From assembly GCA_947505885.1 (NCBI GenBank), contig CANNMN010000063.1, positions 1 through 7,417 on the forward strand: 7,417 bases of DNA, written 5' to 3'. Position 1 is the first letter of the stretch. Each line of letters starts with the position of its first letter. The DNA comes from Rickettsiales bacterium. GTDB lineage: Bacteria; Pseudomonadota; Alphaproteobacteria; Rickettsiales; UBA1997. Positions 1-5,166 of this stretch are shown here, piece after piece. A model generated the notes under the pieces. The model was not told the DNA's origin. It saw only the letters and a list, made by a program, of their open reading frames with translations, and ran no database searches. The translations under genes and the position numbers were made by a program.

Positions 1-313
1 AGGTGAATATGTTGTTGGGGGTCAGGGTGTACCACTTACTGCAGAGCGCTCTCTTGCTGTTGACAGTGAAGTAATTCCTTACGGCATGCCACTTTGGCTC
101 GAAACAAATTTAAGAAAAAAAGACGGATCGAAAGAGGAGTATAATCATCTCTTTATTTCTCAGGATACTGGCTCGGCAATTAAAGGAACAATTCGCGGCG
201 ACATATTTTTTGGTTACGGCCCAAGGGCGGAAGAGCTTGCCTCTTACACTTCTGTGCAAGGTCGTTATTTTATTTTGCTGCCGGCTAATGTGGTTGAGAG
301 ATTGAGACAGTAG
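1..313 (+). CDS. mltA: Membrane-bound lytic murein transglycosylase A, C-terminal part (5' end outside window)
   Basis: This is the C-terminal end of an MltA-family lytic transglycosylase, which cleaves the MurNAc-GlcNAc bond of peptidoglycan with formation of 1,6-anhydro-MurNAc in the cell envelope. The frame is open from base 2 and the first visible residues are GEYVVGGQGVPLTAERSLAVD. What is present is the '3D' domain, named for three conserved aspartates. All three can be seen: in SLAVDSEVIPYG, in SQDTGSAIKG and in IRGDIFFGYGPRAEE; one of them is the catalytic acid in the family. The protein ends with the usual GRYFILLP strand and a short tail, so the C-terminus is complete. An ATG at 86 is internal and not the start. 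The signal peptide and substrate-groove domain lie left of the window. The gene converges on the glutamine-synthetase-like gene, with 66 nt between stop codons. Identification is firm at family level. Confidence 0.87.
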   Translation, partial: GEYVVGGQGVPLTAERSLAVDSEVIPYGMPLWLETNLRKKDGSKEEYNHLFISQDTGSAIKGTIRGDIFFGYGPRAEELASYTSVQGRYFILLPANVVERLRQ

Positions 314-379
314 TTTACTTCACGGATATCCCTTTTTTTTGGCTCATATCAGGAATTAAGCTGCAACCAATTACCTATC

Positions 380-1229
380 CTATCCATTCTTGTGCAGGCG
401 AGAATCAAGAAAGTCTCGAATAAAATTCTCATCTTTTCGAAACTCCTCCTCAGCCTCTTCTAAACTCTGACAAAGATTTTTTAGCTGAAATTTTTCTTCA
501 AAAGCATTACCAAAAGTTGGCATGAATTTTTCGTTAGATTTTTTACTTAAAGCCAAAAGTAATGCGCTAATACAAAGTCGTGGATTAGCGTCAGCACAGG
601 CTATTCGATATTCTAATCTTTTACCACTCTCTGTTTTTTTAATCCGAATTGCGCAGGTGCGATTATTATTTCCGAAGCTTAAATTTATCGGTGCAGGAAA
701 CTTTCCTTTTTGAAAAATTTTACGATTTAACTCGCGCGAAAAACGCAAGTAATCTTCTTTTTTCGGTGCAAAAAAAAATCAGCATTTGGTTGGTGAAGCC
801 AAGCAGAGAATTAATCGAATTTTGCAGGATTTTTTCGTCAGTTGCGAAAACATTTTTATCATCTGAATCATGCAGCGAAATGTTGAACTGCAAGGCGCTA
901 CCACAATCATCAAGAAATGGCTGAGCAGCAAAAGAGGCGATTAAATTTTTTTCTGCGGCGAGGTTTTTTATGAATGTTTTTTTCTCCTCGAGCTCAATGC
1001 AAAGAGCTTCTAAATCAGCGCTAAAATCAGTTTTAATTTCAATCTGTGTGGCTCCGCGCTCTTTTTCGACTTGCCAATTTTTCTGCTGCAATTCGGCGAT
1101 AAAATTTAGAACTTCATCCTCACTCGCTCCAAGCAAAAAAAATTCTAACTCACATCCAATCTTTGGAACTAGTGAGTTGGAATTGCAAAAATGTTCCCAA
1201 GAATTTTTTAAAATTTCGCCGTTGATCAT
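380..1229 (-). pseudogene. Short glutamine-synthetase-like protein, broken by a one-base frameshift
   Basis: This is a glutamine-synthetase catalytic-domain homologue split over two frames. The first part (ATG at 1229, in-frame stop at 720-722) has CELEFF (E27, E29), ERGATQIE (E57, E64) and CGSALQFNISL. The second part, entered after the A/T run at 770-778, has EDYLRF, APINLSFGNNNRTCAIRI and RLEYRIACADANP, matching the family's arginine and glutamate active-site blocks. Removing one base from the run joins them as IFF-APKKEDYLRF, giving 282 residues. Family members usually exceed 430, and the N-terminal beta-grasp domain is absent; an in-frame TAG lies seven codons upstream of the ATG. By-eye alignment puts Q114 where the metal-binding His of the GSGxHxHxSL block should be, and the flap Glu of the GYEAP block is missing (GKFPAP). 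Glutamine synthesis is therefore doubtful even if the frame is intact; a gamma-glutamyl ligase or degenerate paralogue is possible. A sequencing error cannot be excluded. Confidence 0.72.
770..778. other. Run of nine A (nine U in the mRNA) at the frameshift point
   Basis: This is the longest mononucleotide run in the window. On the coding (minus) strand it is T9 in ATT TTT TTT TGC. With eight T the reading becomes ATT TTT TTT GCA CCG, which restores the conserved FFAP segment of the glutamine synthetase family. Runs of seven or eight in neighbouring genes (for example T8 at 1401-1408 in trxA) do not break their frames. Confidence 0.85.
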
Positions 1230-1240
1230 GTCGCGATCAT
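1226..1240 (-). promoter_or_regulatory. Possible four-codon leader ORF overlapping the GS-like start
   Basis: On the minus strand a tiny frame ATG ATC GCG ACA TGA ends so that its stop overlaps the ATG of the glutamine-synthetase-like gene as ATGA. A purine block, AGAGGG, lies about three bases upstream of the tiny ORF, and about 14 bases upstream of the main ATG, which is too far for a normal ribosome binding site. The main gene might be reached by coupled re-initiation. A chance ATG is equally possible. Confidence 0.2.
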
Positions 1241-1341
1241 TCGCCCTCTAAAAATAAAAAATCATTGCTGTCATGATGTAGTAAAAAAATTGCAACATTG
1301 CGACCTAGATTTTGTAAGAAATTGGCTTGACCATAAATAGC

Positions 1342-1375
1342 AATTTCAAACAGGAAAATATTTTGCTTTGAAATT
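1342..1375. repeat. AT-rich inverted repeat between trxA and the GS-like gene
   Basis: The arms AATTTCAAA (1342-1350) and TTTGAAATT (1367-1375) are perfect 9-bp complements around a 16-nt centre that itself contains AAAATATTTT. The repeat lies 19 nt beyond the trxA stop codon in the direction of transcription. It could form a weak hairpin at the end of the trxA transcript, but no T-run follows on the minus strand, so it does not qualify as a standard intrinsic terminator. It could equally be an operator or chance in AT-rich DNA. No convincing promoter for the GS-like gene was found in the rest of this intergenic stretch. Confidence 0.3.
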
Positions 1376-1393
1376 TCTTCTTGTCGTTACGTC

Positions 1394-1711
1394 TTAAGCA
1401 TTTTTTTTGATCCACTCAATTAAAGCCGGCTTAGGAAGAGAGCCAACTTTAGTGTCGACGACTTTGCCATCTTTGAAAAGAATTAATGTCGGTATGCCTC
1501 GCACCATATGTTTAGAAGGCACTTCGGGGTTTTCGTCAACATTGCATTTGAAGACTTCGATTTTGCCGGCGAAATCTTTTGCAACTTCGTCAACAATTGG
1601 AGAAAGTTGGCGACATGGGCCACACCAAGGTGCCCAAAAATCTACGAGTACGGGAAGTTTTGAATCAAGGACGTCTTGGGTAAAAGAATTGTCAGATGTT
1701 TCTTTGGTCAT
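1394..1711 (-). CDS. trxA: Thioredoxin
   Basis: This 105-residue protein is a complete classical thioredoxin, a cytoplasmic dithiol reductant for ribonucleotide reductase, methionine sulfoxide reductase and other oxidised proteins. The redox motif WCGPC is at residues 29-33 within VDFWAPWCGPC, and the cis-proline loop GIPT is at 72-75. The buried aspartate of the family is D24. FKDGKVVDTKVG and a C-terminal helix complete the fold. The ATG at 1711 (MTKETSDNSF) was chosen because it gives the family's usual length. A TTG at 1771 would add 20 residues (LITQCAYF...) that do not belong to the fold and overlap the decayed frame upstream. There is no strong Shine-Dalgarno sequence; AAAAAAGTT upstream of the ATG is the only purine-rich stretch. 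In many alphaproteobacteria trxA follows addA; here the upstream neighbour is only a decayed short frame. trxA is probably expressed as a single gene, transcribed away from rarA. Confidence 0.96.
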   Translation of the reverse strand: MTKETSDNSFTQDVLDSKLPVLVDFWAPWCGPCRQLSPIVDEVAKDFAGKIEVFKCNVDENPEVPSKHMVRGIPTLILFKDGKVVDTKVGSLPKPALIEWIKKNA

Positions 1712-1739
1712 GTTTAACTTTTTTAAGTTGAAATTATTT

Positions 1740-2009
1740 TTAGAAAAATACGCGCACTGTGTAATTAGCAAATTTTTTATCAGGTGAAATAATCACCACC
1801 TCATTATTTGAATCCTGCGTCATAATGACGAGTTCAAATGGGTCGGAGTGAATTTTGAAAGTTGAAATATCTTCTCGATGTCTTCTGAATTTAGATTCAG
1901 CAAATCAAACCCACTATCAGTTCTGAATTTTTTGAAGTAGTGAATAATCTGCTGTAACAAGTCGAGAATCTTGTTTTTGAAATGCTTCGCCGATATTTAC
2001 AGAAAGCAT
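1740..2009 (-). pseudogene. Possible decayed small protein gene with two compensating frameshifts
   Basis: The 307 bases between trxA and rarA hold no intact gene, but the minus strand reads like a broken protein of about 89 residues. From an ATG at 2009 it runs MLSVNIGEAFQKQDSRLVTA and on to a TGA at 1919-1917. Skipping one A in the A6 run at 1928-1933 gives FRTDSGFDLLNLNSEDIEKI. A slip the other way near 1853-1860 returns to the first frame, with DPFELVIMTQDSNNEVVIIS and a stop at 1742-1740, 28 nt before the trxA ATG. The first and last pieces are in the same frame, so the two slips cancel. Sequence character is protein-like (acidic, alternating strands near the end), but I do not recognise a family. 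This may be a true pseudogene, a sequencing artefact, or chance. Confidence 0.33.
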
Positions 2010-2034
2010 GTTTTAAGAAAAAAGATTGATAGCC

Positions 2035-2052
2035 TGACCATCAAGCTGGTCA
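2035..2052. repeat. Inverted repeat upstream of rarA, possible operator
   Basis: TGACCA (2035-2040) and TGGTCA (2047-2052) are perfect 6-bp complements around TCAAGC, ending 26 nt before the rarA ATG. The position fits an operator or a short 5'-UTR hairpin. A TTGATA at 2026-2031 could serve as a -35 element, but no good -10 hexamer stands at the right distance, so no promoter is called. Six-base arms are short enough to arise by chance. Confidence 0.25.
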
Positions 2053-2078
2053 ATACCTGAGTCAAGAATTTAGTCAAA

Positions 2079-3449
2079 ATGAAAAATCATCCACTCGCCG
2101 ATCTAATTCGTCCCGAAAGTTTGTCTGAGTTGATTGGGCAAGATCATCTTTTTAGCCAAGATGGAGATGGTTCAGGAATTTTGTCGCTGATTATGGAGAG
2201 TAAAAATATTCCCTCACTGATTCTTTGGGGGCCGCCGGGAGTCGGAAAAACTACGATTGCAAAATCTTTGGCAAAAATTTCTAACGCAGAATTTGTTGCG
2301 CTTTCAGCAATTAATTCTGGTGTGGCGGAGGTGAGGAAGGTGATCGAAAGCGCTGGTCGAAAATCAACCGACGCCTCACTTCACCCTCTTTTTCAAAAAG
2401 AGCTCCTTCCTTTAAAAAATTGTGAGGAGAAGCTAAAAGAAAAGAGAAGCGAGGGACGGGGATTTTCGTCAATCATTCTAATGATTGACGAAATCCATCA
2501 TTTCAACAAAACGCAGCAAGATCTTTTTCTTCCTGCAATCGAAGATGGCACGATAACTTTGATTGGAACAACAACAGAAAATCCCTCATTTCATCTTAAC
2601 GCCGCATTACTTTCGCGCTGCAAAGTTGTAACGCTAAAAATGCTTAATGAAGTAGCACTTACAAAAATTATTGAGCGCGCAGAAAAGGTTTTAAAAAAGA
2701 AATTACCACTAACTGATGATGGGCGCGAAGCCTTGGTTTCTCTGGCTTGCGGTGATGCGCGTTATTTGCTGAATAGTTGCGAAATTTTATTTTCACTCGC
2801 GACAAAAGAAAAAATTTCTGCCGAAAAATTACTAAAAATAATTTCCAAACGCTCGGCGCATTTTGATAAAAAAGGTGATTTTCATTTTAACTTAATCAGC
2901 GCCTTTCACAAATCTCTGCGCGGTTCTGATGTTGATGCGGCCCTGTATTATCTGGCGCGAATGCTTGAAGCGAAAGAAGATATTTATTACATCTTACGTC
3001 GTCTTGCCCGTTTCGCGACAGAAGATATCGGCCTTGCTGATCCAAATGCTTTGCTGCAAGTAATGGCTGCAAAAGAAAATTACGATTTTTTGGGAAGTCC
3101 TGAAGGTGATTATGCTTTATCTCATGCGACCATTTATTGTGCCACCGCACCGAAATCGAATGCTTCTTACTTAGCTCATAAAGCCTCAATTAACGCCGCT
3201 TCACGCACATCGCAAATTTCTCCGCCAAAGAATATTCTAAACGCGCCGACTAAAATGATGAAAGAACAAGGCTTTGGCGACGGATATATTTACGATCACG
3301 ATACGCTAAATTGTTTTTCCGGCCAGGAATTTTTTCCGGCAGAATTAGGTCGTCAGAAATTTTACGAGCCAAATGAAAGAGGATTTGAGAGAGATCTGCA
3401 GAAGCGTCTTAAATATTGGGAAGACCTGAGGAAAAAATTAAATCTATGA
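2079..3449 (+). CDS. rarA: Replication-associated recombination protein A (AAA+ ATPase), with an in-frame insertion
   Basis: RarA (MgsA) is a cytoplasmic clamp-loader-like AAA+ ATPase that acts at stalled or gapped replication forks with SSB and the recombination machinery. The 456-residue frame shows Walker A GPPGVGKT at 51-58, Walker B IILMIDEIH at 132-140, sensor 1 GTTTENPSF at 163-171 and the arginine finger LLSRC around R180. The MgsA C-terminal domain follows, including FATEDIGLADPNA, the APKSNASYLA block and the FFPAELGRQKFYEPNERG end typical of the family. Oddity: between SGVAEVRKVIESA and Walker B, the E. coli-type protein has a short linker (about ten residues), while here about 35 extra residues (roughly 94-130) lie in frame. 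Their DNA is an imperfect palindrome followed by a perfect hairpin, described separately. The ATG at 2079 is right for the conserved N-terminal PLADLIRPESLSELIGQ. No clear Shine-Dalgarno sequence is seen. The gene stands alone, divergent from trxA and convergent with cimA. Confidence 0.96.
   Translation: MKNHPLADLIRPESLSELIGQDHLFSQDGDGSGILSLIMESKNIPSLILWGPPGVGKTTIAKSLAKISNAEFVALSAINSGVAEVRKVIESAGRKSTDASLHPLFQKELLPLKNCEEKLKEKRSEGRGFSSIILMIDEIHHFNKTQQDLFLPAIEDGTITLIGTTTENPSFHLNAALLSRCKVVTLKMLNEVALTKIIERAEKVLKKKLPLTDDGREALVSLACGDARYLLNSCEILFSLATKEKISAEKLLKIISKRSAHFDKKGDFHFNLISAFHKSLRGSDVDAALYYLARMLEAKEDIYYILRRLARFATEDIGLADPNALLQVMAAKENYDFLGSPEGDYALSHATIYCATAPKSNASYLAHKASINAASRTSQISPPKNILNAPTKMMKEQGFGDGYIYDHDTLNCFSGQEFFPAELGRQKFYEPNERGFERDLQKRLKYWEDLRKKLNL
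2372..2458. repeat. Imperfect palindromic element inserted in frame in rarA
   Basis: The DNA of the extra rarA segment (about residues 98-127) folds back on itself. CGCCTCACTTC (2372-2382) opposes GAAGCGAGGGACG (2446-2458) with one mismatch and small gaps. CTCTTTT (2386-2392) opposes AAAAGAG (2440-2446), and AGCTCCTTC (2401-2409) opposes GAGGAGAAGCT (2424-2434) imperfectly. The outer arms (CCTCACTTCACCCTC and GAGGGACGGGG) resemble worn copies of the GC-rich CTCACCC...GGGACGGG palindromes scattered between genes in many proteobacteria. It encodes a charged, Lys/Glu-rich stretch without stop codons. Its behaviour resembles Rickettsia palindromic elements, which insert in frame in proteins. I cannot confirm other genomic copies from this window. 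Confidence 0.55.
2464..2493. repeat. Perfect 13-bp inverted repeat spanning the Walker B codons of rarA
   Basis: TTTCGTCAATCAT (2464-2476) and ATGATTGACGAAA (2481-2493) are exact complements around the 4-nt loop TCTA. With one bulged T at 2463 two more pairs form outside. The right arm encodes the Walker B residues MIDE; the left arm encodes FSSI, part of the extra residues absent from ordinary RarA. The repeat begins six bases after the larger palindrome ends. A perfect stem of this length with so short a loop is very unlikely by chance in a window of this size. Confidence 0.85.
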
Positions 3450-3519
3450 TTAGATCGAGAGATACTGGAGTAAAATCTTCTGCATCGATCTCGGCGCCTT
3501 TGTAAATTAGAAAATCACC
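3409..3519 (-). pseudogene. Possible remnant of a protein-coding frame between rarA and cimA
   Basis: The 116 bases between the convergent stop codons of rarA and cimA contain no gene. On the minus strand an open frame of 36 codons reads GDFLIYKGAEIDAEDFTPVS then LDLIIDLIF and stops inside the 3' end of rarA. It directly follows a TGA and has no start codon. Just upstream another frame reads YKPDGGNEVIF, which would continue into it after a frame change. The composition looks protein-like, but the stretch is short and no family is recognised. No convincing bidirectional terminator was found here; the best stem (CGAGA with TCTCG around 3458-3493) is only five pairs and lacks a T-run. Confidence 0.15.
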
Positions 3520-3565
3520 TCATTTCCCCCGTCTGGTTTGTACTAAGCAGAATTTGTAATTGATG

Positions 3566-5140
3566 TTAGGGTGTCATTTTATTCATCAACTTATAAGTAA
3601 TCGAATCGTGAAGCGCCCTGAAGGAGGCATCAACTATGTTTTCGGAGACACCGATTGTGGACCATTTTTTTCCAGTCTCGTCAGAAGATTCGATTTGCAC
3701 GCGGGTGAGGGCTTTTGTTCCTGCGGCTGGTGTCAAAATTCTAACTTTGTAATCCGTCAGCCGCACATTTTTTAAACTCGGATATTTGCGCGCGAGGCTT
3801 TTGCGTAAAGCTTTGTCTAGGGCATTAACGGGTCCGTTTCCTTCGGCGACAGACATTGTCACTTTGTTACCAACGCGAATTTTGATTGTTGCCTCCGATG
3901 GTTTGCCTTGTTCGTCGAGTACGCGAAATGAAATCAAGTCGAAAAAATTCGGAACAGTGCTAAGAGATTTTTTGGCGAGGATTTCGAAGCTCGCATCTGC
4001 TGAGTCGTAAGCATAACCTTGCGCTTCGAGCTCCTTAACTTGATTGACTAAGGCAGAAATTTGATTCGGTTTAATTTCTTCGCGCAGCTCAATATCAATC
4101 TCTTTTAACCGTGAAATAATGTTGGAACGACCAGCTTGGTCTGAGATCATTATTTGACGATGATTTCCAACTTTTTCTGGCGCAACATGTTCGTAGCATT
4201 GTGGATTTTTTTCGACGGCAGAGACATGAAGCCCACCTTTATGCGCAAAGGCGTAGAGACCAACGTAAGGTGCGAATTTGTCAGTCTCTTTATTTAAAAG
4301 ATCATCGAGAAAATGAGAAACTTTGCTGAGATTTTTTAGGTTTTTTTCGTCAATGCCAATGTCGAATCCGATCTTCAAAACTAAGGTTGGAATGAGAGTG
4401 ATTAAGTTTGCATTTCCGCAACGTTCGCCGAGTCCGTTAATAGTTCCTTGAATTTGTCTTGCTCCTGCTTCAACCGCGGCCAGTGAGTTGGCGACTGCGT
4501 TGCCAGTGTCGTTGTGACAATGAATTCCAAGGTTTTCGCCAGGAATATGCTTCGTAATTTCTTTGACGATCTTGGAAATTTCGTTCGGCAAAGTTCCTCC
4601 ATTAGTGTCGCAAAGCACGATCCATCTAGCCCCAGCTTCGTAGGCAGCTTTGATTGTGCGCAGCGCAAATTTTGGATTTGCTTTGTAGCCGTCGAAAAAA
4701 TGTTCGGCATCGAACATTGCTTCTTTTTTCTTTTTTACGATTTGTGCAATTGAGTCAGAAATCATTTTCTGATTTTCTTCTTCTGAAATATTTAGTGCAT
4801 GAGTGAGGTGAAAATCCCAACATTTTCCGACGATACAAATCGACTTAGTATTAGCATTAATAAGAGCGCTTAAGCCCTCGTCGTTAGAGGCTGAAGCGTT
4901 GTTACGACGTGTCATACCAAAAGCGGTAAATCGTGATTTTTTTAAAATAGGAAGATTAGCAAAAAATTCGTCATCAGTTGGATTTGCACCGGGCCAGCCG
5001 CCTTCAATGTAATCGATTCCAAGCATGTCGAGCTTCTTAGCAATTTCAACCTTGTCGCGCACGCTAAAGTTGACGGTGCTAGTTTGCGCGCCGTCGCGGA
5101 GGGTTGAATCGTAAAGGTAAATGCGAGGTTTTTTAGTCAT
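3566..5140 (-). CDS. cimA: (R)-citramalate synthase, long form
   Basis: CimA condenses pyruvate with acetyl-CoA to give (R)-citramalate, the first step of the threonine-independent route to 2-oxobutyrate and isoleucine; LeuCD and LeuB complete that route. The 524-residue frame begins with a DRE-TIM barrel of the isopropylmalate synthase family: YDSTLRDGAQT (D11, R15, D16), IEGGWPGANPTDDEFF at 45-60, the metal ligands H207 and H209 in GIHCHNDTGNAVANS, and GLGERCGNANL at 237-246 (N243). FAHKGGLHVSAVEKNPQCYEH (298-318) and VGNHRQIMISDQAGRSN follow. Residues from about 390 form the LeuA-type regulatory domain, probably the site of isoleucine feedback inhibition. IEGGWPGANP and the overall length point to the long CimA subfamily, as in Geobacter, rather than to homocitrate or isopropylmalate synthase. 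The ATG at 5140 lies 26 nt after the mraY stop, which suggests cotranscription with murF and mraY. The start context is AT-rich without an obvious Shine-Dalgarno sequence. Confidence 0.93.
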   Translation of the reverse strand: MTKKPRIYLYDSTLRDGAQTSTVNFSVRDKVEIAKKLDMLGIDYIEGGWPGANPTDDEFFANLPILKKSRFTAFGMTRRNNASASNDEGLSALINANTKSICIVGKCWDFHLTHALNISEEENQKMISDSIAQIVKKKKEAMFDAEHFFDGYKANPKFALRTIKAAYEAGARWIVLCDTNGGTLPNEISKIVKEITKHIPGENLGIHCHNDTGNAVANSLAAVEAGARQIQGTINGLGERCGNANLITLIPTLVLKIGFDIGIDEKNLKNLSKVSHFLDDLLNKETDKFAPYVGLYAFAHKGGLHVSAVEKNPQCYEHVAPEKVGNHRQIMISDQAGRSNIISRLKEIDIELREEIKPNQISALVNQVKELEAQGYAYDSADASFEILAKKSLSTVPNFFDLISFRVLDEQGKPSEATIKIRVGNKVTMSVAEGNGPVNALDKALRKSLARKYPSLKNVRLTDYKVRILTPAAGTKALTRVQIESSDETGKKWSTIGVSENIVDASFRALHDSITYKLMNKMTP

Positions 5141-5166
5141 TTAAAATTTTTATAAAGAAGGAATTT

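Noticed and set aside
319..340. GGATATCC followed by eight T after mltA, as an intrinsic terminator
   Set aside because: The palindrome has no room for a loop, and no longer stem precedes the T-run.
1716..1729. Inverted repeat AACTT-TTTT-AAGTT in the trxA leader
   Set aside because: Five A/T-rich pairs in AT-rich DNA are not distinguishable from chance.
1712..1771. N-terminal extension of thioredoxin from a TTG at 1771
   Set aside because: The 20 added residues do not belong to the thioredoxin fold, and the ATG at 1711 gives the normal 105 residues.
1407..1787. 126-codon plus-strand open frame opposite trxA
   Set aside because: It is antisense to an unmistakable thioredoxin and resembles no known family.
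1783..1797. Hairpin GGTGA-AATAA-TCACC as terminator or operator
   Set aside because: The stem is only five pairs, has no T-run, and lies within the putative decayed coding frame.
2896..3189. 97-codon minus-strand open frame opposite rarA
   Set aside because: It is antisense to the conserved RarA C-terminal domain; its low-complexity translation looks like a shadow.
4402..4710. 102-codon minus-strand open frame inside cimA
   Set aside because: It is a shadow of cimA in another frame; cimA has unbroken family motifs across this segment.
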